Notes: generated from the letters alone by a model not told the origin. DNA of 30,078 bases from an uncultured Faecalibacterium sp. (GCA_934518555.1 CAKSXW010000021.1:1-30078); one strand, 5' to 3'. Shown: positions 7,393 to 15,221, counted from the first letter of the stretch. Numbers and translations are program-made.

Positions 7393-8070
7393 ATGCGTCT
7401 TTTGGTCATAGAAGATGAACGCTCCCTACGGGAGGACATAGCAAAAAAGCTGCGGCTGTCCGGCTACGAGGTGGACAGCTGCGGCGACGGCGAAGCTGCC
7501 CTGGAGGCCCTGGAGGCAGAGCGGTACGACCTGGTGCTGCTGGACCTGAACCTGCCCAAGGTGGACGGCATGACGGTCCTCCGCACCCTCCGGAGCCGGG
7601 ACCTGGAGACCTGTGTGCTGATCCTTTCGGCTCGCAGCGAGATCGCCGACAAGGTAGAGGGGCTGGACGCCGGGGCCAACGACTACCTGTCCAAGCCCTT
7701 TCACCTGGCAGAGCTGGAGGCCCGGGTCCGGAGCCTGACCCGGCGCAAGTTCATCCAGCAGGATGTGTGCCTGTGCTGTGGGCGGCTGTCCCTGAACACC
7801 CGGAACCGGGTGGCCACTGTAGACGGCCAGCCCCTGGCCCTGACCCGGAAGGAGTGCGGTGTGCTGGAATACCTGCTGCTGCACCAGGGCCGCCCTGTGA
7901 GTCAGGAGGAGCTGATGGAACACGTTTGGGACGGCAGTGTGGACCAGTTCAGCAACTCCATTCGGGTGCACATGTCTGCCCTCCGCAAAAAGCTCCGGGC
8001 CGCCTTAGGCTACGACCCCATCCGCAACCGCATCGGAGAGGGCTACCAGCTGGAAGGAGGACCCCAATGA
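7393..8070 (+). CDS. OmpR/PhoB-family response regulator
   Basis: This encodes 225 residues. The receiver domain (1-115) has the acidic pair at IEDE, the phospho-acceptor Asp51 in VLLDLNLP and the conserved Lys101 in LSKPF. The C-terminal winged-helix DNA-binding domain (about 125-223) contains LTRKECGVLEYLL and SNSIRVHMSALRKKL. The ATG at 7393 has GGAGG five bases upstream; an ATG four codons earlier lacks a site. The stop overlaps the histidine kinase start (ATGA). The pair is divergent from the CXXC/Fe-S/TlpA operon and shares a 138-base control region with it, so that operon is its most likely target. Confidence 0.95.
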   Translation: MRLLVIEDERSLREDIAKKLRLSGYEVDSCGDGEAALEALEAERYDLVLLDLNLPKVDGMTVLRTLRSRDLETCVLILSARSEIADKVEGLDAGANDYLSKPFHLAELEARVRSLTRRKFIQQDVCLCCGRLSLNTRNRVATVDGQPLALTRKECGVLEYLLLHQGRPVSQEELMEHVWDGSVDQFSNSIRVHMSALRKKLRAALGYDPIRNRIGEGYQLEGGPQ

Positions 8071-9227
8071 AACGCTTCTCTTTGCAATGGAGGATCACCC
8101 TGCTGACGGCCCTGCTCATCGCCTGCGCCTGCGTGACCCTGAACCTGCTGCTGTACCGCTCCGGTGCCACCGGCATGGACTCCCTCAACGGCTTTATGAT
8201 GCAGTACCAGCCCGGCAGCTCCGAGGCCCTGACCATTGAGATCCCGGCAGACGAGATGTCCAACCTTCTGGTGCATTTTTCCCAGCAGGTCTACGACGCC
8301 AAAGCTGTGTTTGGCCGCAAGGGCTGGTGCATCACCGCTGTGGTGACCCTGCTCAGTGCTGCCATTGCCTATTTTGTCAGCGGCCGGGCCCTGAAGCCTT
8401 TGCAGCAGCTTGCCCGGCAGGCAGAAAAGGTGAACCAGGACAGCATCGCCTCCACCCGGCTGGACGGCACCACCGTCCGGGAGTTCCAGCAGCTGAGCCA
8501 GTCGGTGAACCAGATGCTGGACCGCCTGGCCCAGTCCTTTGAGCTGCAGCGGCAGTTTGCAGGCAACGCCGCCCATGAGCTGCGGACCCCCCTGGCCATT
8601 TTGCAGACCAAGCTGGAGCTTTTTGCCGAGGAGCACCCAGACCTGGACCCGGACACCGCCCAGCTGGTGGGCTCCCTCCGGGAACAGATCAACCGCCTGA
8701 CCGCCCTGGTCCGCACCCTGCTGGAAATGAGCAACCTGCAATCGGTGGCCCGGAACGAGCACATCGACCTGGCCCCCCTGGTGGAGGAGATCCTGACCGA
8801 CCTGACCCCCCTGGCCCAGAAAAATCACATTGCTCTGGAGCAGGATTGCCAGGACCTGCAAATGGTGGGCAGCGATGCCTTGATCTACCGGCTGGTGTTC
8901 AACCTGGTGGAAAACGGCATTAAATATAACCGCCCCGGGGGCCGGGTCCAGGTCACTCTCCAGGCCCAGGGCGGCTGCGCCCAGCTGCGAGTGTCGGATA
9001 CCGGCGGCGGCATCCCGGCTGCCTGCCAGACCAGCATCTTCCAGCCCTTTTTCCGGGTGGACAAATCCCGCAGCCGGGAAATGGGAGGCGTAGGCCTGGG
9101 GCTGGCCCTGGTACGGGAGATCGCCGCAGTCCACGGAGGCACGGCGGCAGTGGAATCCAGCTCCCCCAACGGCACCACCTTTCTGGTAACTTTGCCTTTG
9201 GAGCAGCCCGGGCCCTCTGTTTTGTGA
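8067..9227 (+). CDS. Membrane sensor histidine kinase
   Basis: This encodes 386 residues. There are two membrane helices (about 10-30 and 87-105) with a short extracytoplasmic loop of about 55 residues between, so the sensor part is small. A HAMP-like linker (106-158) leads to the HisKA segment with the phosphorylated His170 in AAHELRTPL. The ATPase domain has the N box NLVENGIKYN (279-288), the G1 box DTGGGIP (311-317) and the G2 box GGVGLGLAL (340-348). AAGGAGG precedes the start, which overlaps the response-regulator stop by four bases. It is the cognate kinase of that regulator. The stimulus is unknown; a redox or cell-envelope signal fits the neighbourhood (inference). Confidence 0.95.
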   Translation: MKRFSLQWRITLLTALLIACACVTLNLLLYRSGATGMDSLNGFMMQYQPGSSEALTIEIPADEMSNLLVHFSQQVYDAKAVFGRKGWCITAVVTLLSAAIAYFVSGRALKPLQQLARQAEKVNQDSIASTRLDGTTVREFQQLSQSVNQMLDRLAQSFELQRQFAGNAAHELRTPLAILQTKLELFAEEHPDLDPDTAQLVGSLREQINRLTALVRTLLEMSNLQSVARNEHIDLAPLVEEILTDLTPLAQKNHIALEQDCQDLQMVGSDALIYRLVFNLVENGIKYNRPGGRVQVTLQAQGGCAQLRVSDTGGGIPAACQTSIFQPFFRVDKSRSREMGGVGLGLALVREIAAVHGGTAAVESSSPNGTTFLVTLPLEQPGPSVL

Positions 9228-9255
9228 TATTCATCCAAAAAACTCCACAAAGCAT

Positions 9256-9284
9256 TTGTAAAATCAGCGGTTCTGTGCTATTCT
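9256..9284 (+). promoter_or_regulatory. Sigma-A promoter for adenine deaminase
   Basis: TTGTAA (9256-9261), a 17-base spacer and TATTCT (9279-9284). It lies 29 bases past the kinase stop and about 65 bases before the deaminase start. No purine-riboswitch core was seen in the short leader. Confidence 0.55.
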
Positions 9285-9354
9285 ATTGAAAACGGCGGCA
9301 GGGCCCGGGACTTTCCCCGGCCCCCAAACCCGGAGAGACAGACAGGAGATCGCT

Positions 9355-11118
9355 ATGCAGACAAAGATGCTGAAACAGCAGATCGCAGCTGCCAGGGGGG
9401 ATATCCCTGCGGACCTGGTGCTGAAGAACGCCCGGATCGTCAATGTGTTCACCCACGAGATCGAGGCAGGAGACGTGGCGATCCAAGGGGACCGGATCGT
9501 GGGCGTGGGCCGCTACAGCGGCGTCACGGAACGGGACCTGCAGGGCCAGTACCTGTGCCCGGGCTTGATCGACGGGCATATCCACATAGAAAGCTCCATG
9601 CTCTGCGGCCCGGCCTTTGAGCAGGCAGTACTGCCCCACGGCACCACCGCCGTCATCACCGACCCCCACGAGATCACCAATGTGGCCGGAACCGACGGCC
9701 TGGAGTTTATGCTGGAGACCACCCGGGGCCTGGACCTTTCGGTGTACTTTATGCTGCCCTCCTGCGTGCCTGCCACCGACCTGGACGAGTCCGGTGCTGT
9801 GCTGGAGGCCGAGGCCCTGGCCCCCTACTACCAGGACCCCCGGGTGCTGGGGCTGGCAGAACTGATGAACTCCTACGGCACCGTGCGTGGGGATGCCCAG
9901 ATCCTGGAAAAGCTCCGGGACTGCGCCGCCGCCGGAAAGCTGGTGGACGGCCATGCTCCCCTGCTCAGCGGCCGGGAGCTGAACGCCTACGTTGCCGCCG
10001 GGGTCCAGTCGGACCACGAGTGCTCCACCCTGGAAGAAGCCCTGGAAAAGCTCCGTCGGGGCCAGTACATCATGATCCGGGAGGGCACTGCCGCCAAGAA
10101 CCTGGACGCCCTGCTGCCCCTGTTCCGGGAGCCCTACTGCGACCGCTGTATGCTGGTGACCGACGACAAGCACCCCGGGGACCTGCTCCGGGGCGGCCAC
10201 ATCGACTACAGCATCCGCAAGGCCATCCGGGCCGGGGTGGACCCGGCCATTGCCGTAAAAATGGGCAGCCTGGTCCCGGCACGGTACTTCGGCCTTGCCC
10301 GGCAGGGTGCTGTGGCACCGGGCTACGCCGCCGACCTGGTGGTGGTGTCGGACCTGGAGCAGTTCACGGTGGAAAGCGTTTACAAAAAAGGCCGCCTGGT
10401 GGCCCGGCAGGGCCAGATGCTCCAGCCTGCTTCCCTTGCAGTGGACACCGCCCGGTTTGCCCGGGTGCTGGACTCCTTTGACATGGACCAGATCACCCTC
10501 CGGGACCTGGAGCTCCCGGCCTCCGGCAGCCTGGAACGGGTCATCTGCCTGACCCCCCATGAGCTGATGACCCAGGAGCAGATCCTGCCCTTCTGCCAGC
10601 ACCCCGGCACCGCCCCCGGGGTGGATGTAGCTCACCAGGTGGTAAAGCTGGCAGTCTTTGAGCGGCACCACCACACCGGTCATGTAGGCCTAGGCTTTTT
10701 GGGCAACTACGGCCTGACCTGCGGTGCCGTGGCCTCCAGCATCGCCCACGACTCTCACAACCTGATCGTGGCAGGCACCAACGACGCCGATATGGTGCTG
10801 GCTGGCAATACAGTGCGTAAAAACAAGGGTGGTCTTGCCTTTGTAGCGAATGGAAAGGTCATTGGGGAGCTGGCTTTGCCGGTGGCTGGCCTTATGAGCA
10901 CCGAAAGTGCCCAGGCAGTGGACCAGCAGGTCCAGGCCCTGAAGGCCGCTTTGAAGGCCAGCGGCATCTCTGAGGACATCGACCCCTTTATGACCCTGGC
11001 CTTTGTGAGCCTGCCGGTGATCCCCAAGCTGCGGCTGAACACCTACGGCATCGTGGACGTAGAGCAGCACACCATCGTCCCGGCAGTCTTTGACCCGGAC
11101 CCCTCTGCAACAGAATAA
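9355..11118 (+). CDS. ade: Adenine deaminase
   Basis: This encodes 587 residues, the usual length of the AdeC-type enzyme that turns adenine into hypoxanthine and ammonia in purine salvage. Metal-ligand motifs typical of the amidohydrolase fold are visible: GHIHIESSML (about 74-83) and TDPHEITNV (about 102-110), with downstream HAPLLSG and SDHE. The C-terminal half contains GLGFLGNYGLTCGAVASS and SIAHDSHNL, which are family hallmarks. AGGAG precedes the ATG at 9355. The gene has its own promoter and is followed by a strong terminator shared with the convergent alcohol dehydrogenase. Arginine is written almost only as CGG, like most genes here. Confidence 0.96.
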   Translation: MQTKMLKQQIAAARGDIPADLVLKNARIVNVFTHEIEAGDVAIQGDRIVGVGRYSGVTERDLQGQYLCPGLIDGHIHIESSMLCGPAFEQAVLPHGTTAVITDPHEITNVAGTDGLEFMLETTRGLDLSVYFMLPSCVPATDLDESGAVLEAEALAPYYQDPRVLGLAELMNSYGTVRGDAQILEKLRDCAAAGKLVDGHAPLLSGRELNAYVAAGVQSDHECSTLEEALEKLRRGQYIMIREGTAAKNLDALLPLFREPYCDRCMLVTDDKHPGDLLRGGHIDYSIRKAIRAGVDPAIAVKMGSLVPARYFGLARQGAVAPGYAADLVVVSDLEQFTVESVYKKGRLVARQGQMLQPASLAVDTARFARVLDSFDMDQITLRDLELPASGSLERVICLTPHELMTQEQILPFCQHPGTAPGVDVAHQVVKLAVFERHHHTGHVGLGFLGNYGLTCGAVASSIAHDSHNLIVAGTNDADMVLAGNTVRKNKGGLAFVANGKVIGELALPVAGLMSTESAQAVDQQVQALKAALKASGISEDIDPFMTLAFVSLPVIPKLRLNTYGIVDVEQHTIVPAVFDPDPSATE

Positions 11119-11121
11119 CAA

Positions 11122-11170
11122 AGCGGAGCTGCCGCACCCTGGATCTTCCGGTGCAGCAGCTCCGCTATTT
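11122..11170. terminator. Bidirectional terminator between convergent genes
   Basis: AGCGGAGCTGC (11122-11132) pairs with GCAGCTCCGCT (11156-11166). The plus-strand tail is ATTTTGGTTTTA and the minus-strand tail is TTGTTATTC, so it serves adenine deaminase well and the alcohol dehydrogenase less strongly. Confidence 0.8.
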
Positions 11171-11198
11171 TGGTTTTATGGCAGTTTCCAGCCGTCGG

Positions 11199-12233
11199 TC
11201 AGCACTCCACCGCCACCTTGATGACCCCGTCCTGTTTGGACTCAAAGAGGGCATAGGCCTCCGGGATGCGGCGCAGGGGGTAGGTGTGGGTGATGAGGGG
11301 CTCTGTGTCCAGCTTGCCCTCCTGGATCAGCCGCAGGGTAGTCTGGCAGTCGCAGCCGTCCACGCCGCCGGTCTTGAAGGTCAGGTTCTTGCCGTACATC
11401 TCCGGCAAGGGCAGGACCTGGGGCTGATCGTAAAGGGCCACCACCGTCACGATGGCGTTGGGCCGGGCGCACTCCCAGGCCAGCCGGAAGGTGGTGGGAG
11501 CCCCTGCCACCTCCAGCACCACATCTGCCCCACCGTGGTCACTATGGGCCTGGACAAAGTCCCGGCACTGCTCCGGCGACACCGTCAGCACCTCCGGGTA
11601 ATGCTGCCGGATAAACCGGACCCGGCCCTGGTCCTTTTCACACAGGATGATCCGCTTGGGCTTTTGCAGCATGACGCACAGCAGGGTGCAGATGCCAGTG
11701 GGGCCTGCCCCGATGATCAGCACCGTGTCCTCCGGGGTGATCTCCGAGATCCGGGCGGCCCAGTAGCCCGTGGCCAGCACATCCCCCACCAGCAGGGCCT
11801 GCCGATCGGTGACGCTGTCCGGGATCTTGTTCAGTCCCTGGTCCGCAAAGGGCACCCGGACATACTCTGCCTGGCCGCCGTCGATGCGGCAGCCCAGGGC
11901 CCAGCCGCCGTTGTGGTCGGTGCAGTTGTTCACATAGCCCTTTTTGCAAAAGAAGCACTCTCCGCAAAAGGTCTCCACGTTCACCGTCACCCGGTCCCCG
12001 GGCTTCACATGGGTCACTGCACTGCCCACCTGCTCCACCACGCCTACCATCTCGTGGCCCACGGTAATGCCCGGCACTGCCCGGGGCACGCTGCCGTGTT
12101 TGATGTGCAGGTCACTGGAACAGATGCTGGCAAGGGTCACCTTGACAATGGCGTCCCTCTCGTGCTGCAGCACCGGCTTCGGTTTTTCCACCAATTCAAA
12201 TTTCCCTGGGGAAACATAGGTATAGGTCAGCAT
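11199..12233 (-). CDS. Zinc-dependent medium-chain alcohol dehydrogenase
   Basis: This encodes 344 residues of the MDR superfamily. Catalytic zinc ligands are Cys38 (SICSSD) and His60-Glu61 (GHE). The structural zinc site has Cys90, Cys93, Cys96 and Cys104 in CGECFFCKKGYVNNC. The NAD(P)-binding Rossmann motif is IGAGPTG (about 174-180). It should oxidise a secondary alcohol or reduce the matching ketone or aldehyde; the substrate cannot be told, though the sequence resembles the threonine or butanediol dehydrogenase branch. GGGAG lies before the ATG at 12233; a start seven codons earlier is less likely. The gene has a long leader of its own. Confidence 0.93.
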   Translation of the reverse strand: MLTYTYVSPGKFELVEKPKPVLQHERDAIVKVTLASICSSDLHIKHGSVPRAVPGITVGHEMVGVVEQVGSAVTHVKPGDRVTVNVETFCGECFFCKKGYVNNCTDHNGGWALGCRIDGGQAEYVRVPFADQGLNKIPDSVTDRQALLVGDVLATGYWAARISEITPEDTVLIIGAGPTGICTLLCVMLQKPKRIILCEKDQGRVRFIRQHYPEVLTVSPEQCRDFVQAHSDHGGADVVLEVAGAPTTFRLAWECARPNAIVTVVALYDQPQVLPLPEMYGKNLTFKTGGVDGCDCQTTLRLIQEGKLDTEPLITHTYPLRRIPEAYALFESKQDGVIKVAVEC

Positions 12234-12460
12234 GATCTTCTCCCTTTCTCCCAAGCCGCCCTGGGCGGCGTGGTCCTGTTTGGTCCCATTCTACCACGGC
12301 TTGCCCGGATAGAAAAGAGGTCCGGGGCAAAATCTGCTCTCCCGGGGCACACAGTACCCTCCCATCCTTTTTGTTTTTTCGAGGAACACCTTCTATTATA
12401 GAGGAGGTGCTGCCGGGTCACGATCAGATCCCGGTAAAATCTATTTCCGGTTTTTCTGCA
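12234..12460 (-). promoter_or_regulatory. Leader and promoter region of the alcohol dehydrogenase
   Basis: Two candidate -10 elements on the minus strand: TGGTAGAAT (12288-12296, extended -10) and TATAAT (12395-12400). A perfect GCCGCCC-T-GGGCGGC palindrome (12255-12269) lies about 20 bases before the start codon, close to the ribosome binding site, and could be an operator or a translational hairpin. No gene was found in this stretch. Confidence 0.4.
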
Positions 12461-12501
12461 AAAAAATGCCCCCGGGGAGCTTTTTGCGGCTCTCCGGGGG
12501 C
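12461..12501 (-). terminator. Strong intrinsic terminator of hsp20
   Basis: A 13-base stem (12468-12480 with 12489-12501, one mismatch) of G+C-rich sequence, followed on the minus strand by ATTTTTTTG. It lies 40 bases past the Hsp20 stop. Confidence 0.9.
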
Positions 12502-12541
12502 ATCTTATGTACGTTGTGCCTTGGCGCACATCACCGACGTT

Positions 12542-13006
12542 TTACTCGATGGCGATCAGGTTGGGGTTCTCAGGCAAAGCCTTGGTCTGCTGGGGGCTGG
12601 GCAGCTGGACGTGCAGGACACCATCCTCGAACTTGGCGTGGATGTCCTCCTTCTTCACATCACCCACATAGAAGCTGCGGGCGCAGGTGCCGGAGAAGGT
12701 CTCGCGCCGCACATAGCGGCCCTTCTTGTCCTTTTCGTCGTTAGAGTGGCTGCGGACGGCCTGAATGGTCAGGTAACCGTCCTGCAGGTCCATCTGAACG
12801 TCCTCCTTCTTGCAGCCAGGCAGATCAACGTCCACTTCGTAGCCGTTGTCCGTCTGCTTTACATCGGTCTTCATCATGTTTGCACCACGCTTACCAAAGG
12901 CGTCATGGGCCTCACGGTTCATAGCACGCTCCAGTGCAGCGTCATTCCAGAACGGATCGAAGAAATCATCGAACAGGTTTTCATGGAAAACAGTCGGCAT
13001 AAACAT
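12542..13006 (-). CDS. Hsp20/alpha-crystallin small heat-shock protein
   Basis: This encodes 154 residues. The N-terminus has a Phe/Asp-rich arm (FDDFFDPFW) and the alpha-crystallin domain covers about residues 45-140, with NGYEVDVDLPGCKKEDVQ and the closing FEDGVLHVQLP strand. These proteins hold unfolding proteins in a soluble state and form oligomers in the cytoplasm. GGAGGT lies eight bases before the ATG at 13006; a second in-frame ATG two codons later is possible. Transcription starts from a consensus promoter overlapped by a CIRCE operator, so the gene is expected to be repressed by HrcA and induced by heat. The gene is monocistronic with a strong terminator. Confidence 0.95.
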   Translation of the reverse strand: MFMPTVFHENLFDDFFDPFWNDAALERAMNREAHDAFGKRGANMMKTDVKQTDNGYEVDVDLPGCKKEDVQMDLQDGYLTIQAVRSHSNDEKDKKGRYVRRETFSGTCARSFYVGDVKKEDIHAKFEDGVLHVQLPSPQQTKALPENPNLIAIE

Positions 13007-13122
13007 AAAACATACCTCCAATCCCGGCGTTCGGGTCGGGTATAAAATTACCTTTTGAAGCTCCTTACAAGGGGCTTTCCGGAGCGCCTTGCGGCTCTCC
13101 GTTTGCCCTTCCTCCTGAGCAC
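13007..13122 (-). promoter_or_regulatory. Structured 5' leader of hsp20
   Basis: The predicted transcript has a leader of about 115 bases. On the minus strand it holds a hairpin GGAGAGCC-GCAA-GGCGCTCC (one mismatch, GNRA-type loop), a second hairpin with arms AAGCCCCTT and AAGGAGCTT (one mismatch) and short GGTA/TACC and CCCG/CGGG stems close to the ribosome binding site. An RNA thermometer is conceivable but I do not recognise a known class. Confidence 0.3.
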
Positions 13123-13128
13123 GCCCCT

Positions 13129-13171
13129 GTTATAGCACAGGTTTTTAGCACTGTCAAGCAGAGAGTGCTAA
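13129..13171 (-). promoter_or_regulatory. CIRCE operator overlapping a consensus sigma-A promoter
   Basis: TTAGCACTG-N9-GAGTGCTAA at 13145-13171 matches the HrcA operator (TTAGCACTC-N9-GAGTGCTAA) at all but one base. On the minus strand the -35 TTGACA (13152-13157) lies inside the operator, followed by a 17-base spacer and the -10 TATAAC (13129-13134). HrcA binding would block polymerase directly. Confidence 0.93.
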
Positions 13172-13174
13172 AAT

Positions 13175-13243
13175 TCACAGAAGGATAATATTTTTATCAC
13201 AGCTTATGCGATTTTCCAAGATTTCAGCCGCTTCTTCGTTCAT
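13175..13243 (-). CDS. Possible 22-residue micro-ORF
   Basis: A short frame beginning MNEEAAEILENR with AAGGA five bases before the ATG. It ends four bases before the CIRCE element and starts 36 bases after the DUF2500 gene. The product is acidic and helix-prone at its start. It may be a real small peptide, the remnant of a longer gene, or chance. Confidence 0.22.
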   Translation of the reverse strand: MNEEAAEILENRISCDKNIILL

Positions 13244-13279
13244 TTTGTTCCTTATCGGCAGAGCGCCGGGGGCAGTTCA

Positions 13280-13648
13280 TCACAGATCACTCCTCCGCAC
13301 AAAGCCCAGATACCGGGTACCCTGAAAGCTCAGCTCCCCGGTGTCGCCTTCTACAAGCATTCCGTAGTCCGAACCATCTACTTCAAGTTCCATACGGTCA
13401 CCGCTTTCCACCTGAAAGGTCACATAATAGGTCGTGAACGTATGTGCCATCGTATTATCCGTATGATGGTGGGAAACATCCATCCGCTTGGCCACCACTG
13501 TGGCCCGGACCGTGAGCCGGGGCGAATGGTTGTTCTTGTTCCAGGTTAAAAGGTTGCTGATCAGGGTAAACAGGATCATGCCAAATACCAGCAGGAACAC
13601 CAAGGGAAACAGAACACTAAAGAACATATCAAAGCCGCCGTAAAACAT
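13280..13648 (-). CDS. DUF2500-like small membrane protein
   Basis: This encodes 122 residues. One membrane helix lies near the start (about residues 8-32, MFFSVLFPLVFLLVFGMIL) and the remaining 85 residues form a soluble beta-rich domain with TVRATVVAKRMDVSHHH and YYVTFQVESGDRMELEV. This layout and the RATVVAKR...YYVTF pattern fit the DUF2500 family, whose function is not known. GGAGGAG precedes the ATG and overlaps the end of the upstream gene, which stops 3 bases before this start, so the two are translationally coupled. No good terminator is visible after it before the Hsp20 promoter. Confidence 0.8.
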   Translation of the reverse strand: MFYGGFDMFFSVLFPLVFLLVFGMILFTLISNLLTWNKNNHSPRLTVRATVVAKRMDVSHHHTDNTMAHTFTTYYVTFQVESGDRMELEVDGSDYGMLVEGDTGELSFQGTRYLGFVRRSDL

Positions 13649-13651
13649 GGT

Positions 13652-13999
13652 TTACTCCTCCAAAATTTCTTCCAACATCTCTTTCAGGTCCGACAAAAAG
13701 GCCTCCTCCCCCAGAGTGTTCATCTTAAAGAACACTGCCTGGCTGCCGCCTGCCGTAATGGCAGACAGACGGATGGGCCCCTCCCCGTTCTGGAACAGGG
13801 TCAGGGTCAGGCTCAGACGGTTGCCCCCTGCCATACTGTACCGCTCAAACACCCGGACGCTGCACCGGGCCTCGCCGTCCTTGAAGTCGCTGCCGGCTTC
13901 CAGCTCTGCCGACCAGCTGCTGTCCGGGATGGCTTTTTCCAGCCTGCGGAGCAGGGTGTCGAAATTCTGGTTGCGGATGGTCTTTTCCAAAATGGCCAT
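13652..13999 (-). CDS. DUF6054-like small cytosolic protein
   Basis: This encodes 115 residues with no signal or membrane segment. It has an N-terminal helical part (MAILEKTIRNQNFDTLLRRL), a beta-rich middle (CSVRVFERYSMAGGNRLSL, GPIRLSAITAGGSQAVFF) and a C-terminal acidic helix (FLSDLKEMLEEILEE). The pattern reminds me of DUF6054 proteins, but I am not certain. A GGAGG site precedes the ATG. It is the first gene of a two-gene unit with the DUF2500-like protein. A weak TATTCT hexamer lies about 25 bases upstream. Confidence 0.7.
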   Translation of the reverse strand: MAILEKTIRNQNFDTLLRRLEKAIPDSSWSAELEAGSDFKDGEARCSVRVFERYSMAGGNRLSLTLTLFQNGEGPIRLSAITAGGSQAVFFKMNTLGEEAFLSDLKEMLEEILEE

Positions 14000-14060
14000 G
14001 GTCGTTCCTCCTTTGCGTCGTTCCGGCCTCTTTACTCAGAATACGATCGGGGGCTGTCTG

Positions 14061-14447
14061 TCATTGCAGGTTTTTGGCGTTTTTCCGCAGCTTGGGGGCA
14101 GTGGCCCGGTAGCTCATGTCCATCACCAGCTTCAGGGGCTCTGCCGCCGCACTGCCGTCCAAGGCGGCGGTGATCCAGTGGTCCTTATTCATGTGGTAGG
14201 CCGGGAAAAACCCCGGCTCTGACCGCAAAGAACCTATGAGGATGGGGTCACACTTCAGGTTCACAATGTCCACCACCCTCTGCCCCGGCAGCCCCAGTTT
14301 GCTGCCAGGCACCCGAGTGACCAGGGCAAACCATTTCCGGTTATTGGGGTGGCGGAACACCGCCGACTCCGGCGTGTCCCTCCAAGGGTAGTCCGGCTCC
14401 ACGCTGTAGGTGTCCAGGATCCATTCTTCCAGCTCCCTCCGGGTCAT
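14061..14447 (-). CDS. MmcQ/YjbR family protein
   Basis: This encodes 128 residues, the normal length of the family. Hallmarks are TYSVEPDYPWRDTPESAVFRH near the start, NRKWFALV, DIVNLKCDPILIGSLR and the closing AYHMNKDHWITAAL. The fold is CyaY-like and is often annotated as DNA-binding, but its role is not established. AGGAGG lies just before the ATG at 14447; the open frame continues upstream without a plausible start. The gene stands 62 bases before the DUF6054-like gene and could be transcribed with it. Confidence 0.9.
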   Translation of the reverse strand: MTRRELEEWILDTYSVEPDYPWRDTPESAVFRHPNNRKWFALVTRVPGSKLGLPGQRVVDIVNLKCDPILIGSLRSEPGFFPAYHMNKDHWITAALDGSAAAEPLKLVMDMSYRATAPKLRKNAKNLQ

Positions 14448-14513
14448 AGGGCCTCCCTCCTTTGCAGTTGTTTTTCTTATTGTACCATGTTTTTTGCCCC
14501 CGGAAAAGAGGCC

Positions 14514-14555
14514 AAAAAAGCCGGATGCCCTGTAGGTTTCTCCAGGACACCCGGC
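14514..14555 (-). terminator. Intrinsic terminator after the acetyltransferase-like gene
   Basis: A 13-pair stem (14520-14532 with 14543-14555) that is fully paired on the minus strand when two G-U pairs are allowed, followed by TTTTTT. It lies about 150 bases past the stop of the acetyltransferase-like gene; the bases between contain no gene that I can support. Confidence 0.85.
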
Positions 14556-14701
14556 GGTCTTATGCAAAAAACAGATGGAACGGGGCTCTCAGCGGTCCGC
14601 AGGGACGCTGGCCTTGACCTGCAGCAGCAGCAAAAAGAACAGCATGTGCCTGATCCGGAAGTGACCGGAAATTCCCCTGGCAGCCTGCGCTCCATTCTGC
14701 C

Positions 14702-15196
14702 TCAGCCCTGGCTGCACAGGTCCTTCCACCGCTCTGCCGGGATCACCGGCTCGGTGACAAAGGCCTCTGGGTCCGGGGCCAGCACGTGCCGGGTCACCTG
14801 AAAGAGCTTGTTGGCGTCGCAAAGGATGCACTTGGCATCGCCAAATTTCGTATTCTTGGCGGCACCGCAGTCCAGGTAGGCCTGCTCCAGCTTTACAAAC
14901 TCCTCCGAGATATGGGGCTGGTCCGCATTGTAGTGGCGGCGCATATAAACAGTGTGGCGGTCCCCGGCCTGGTCCACCACCGTCAGCTTCAGGGGCTTAT
15001 CCGTAAGCCGATGGGGCACGTTCAGCACCTCCTCCACGCTGTGGATAAAGGTGTTCCGGGCATGGGTGACCCCCAGCAGCAGCACCTTGCCCTGGGCAGA
15101 CCGCAGCCGGTCGTAGCAGCCCCCGGGGGTGCAGGGGGTGTTGGCCTCCATCTCCCCGGCCACATAGGCCTCTGCCCCTTTGCCGTAGGCTGCCAT
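14702..15196 (-). CDS. Half-length AAC(3)-like N-acetyltransferase (N-terminal half missing)
   Basis: The 164 residues match the C-terminal half of the aminoglycoside 3-N-acetyltransferase (YokD/AAC(3)) fold: AAYGKGAEAYVAGEM, the conserved GKVLLLGVTHARNTFIHSVEE and the closing FGDAKCILCDANKLFQVTRH. Full-length members are about 260-270 residues, and the MAAYGKG start aligns with an internal position just after the HPTHS-type motif that carries an active-site His. That motif and the acetyl-CoA-binding N-terminal half are absent, and no matching coding sequence lies upstream. Nevertheless an AAGGAG site and a promoter precede the ATG. It may be a truncated gene that gained a new promoter, or a shortened functional variant. 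Classical drug resistance is unlikely. Confidence 0.75.
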   Translation of the reverse strand: MAAYGKGAEAYVAGEMEANTPCTPGGCYDRLRSAQGKVLLLGVTHARNTFIHSVEEVLNVPHRLTDKPLKLTVVDQAGDRHTVYMRRHYNADQPHISEEFVKLEQAYLDCGAAKNTKFGDAKCILCDANKLFQVTRHVLAPDPEAFVTEPVIPAERWKDLCSQG

Positions 15197-15221
15197 GCTG
15201 CTTCTCCTTTTGTTTTTTTCT

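Noticed and set aside
9228..9354. Purine riboswitch before adenine deaminase
   Set aside because: The leader is only about 65 bases after the promoter and lacks the conserved three-way-junction bases.
14585..14701. Minus-strand frame ending in HMLFFLLLLQVKASV after the acetyltransferase-like gene
   Set aside because: The hydrophobic end recalls the TraX C-terminus slightly, but the frame overlaps the acetyltransferase gene and has no start site; it is too short to support.
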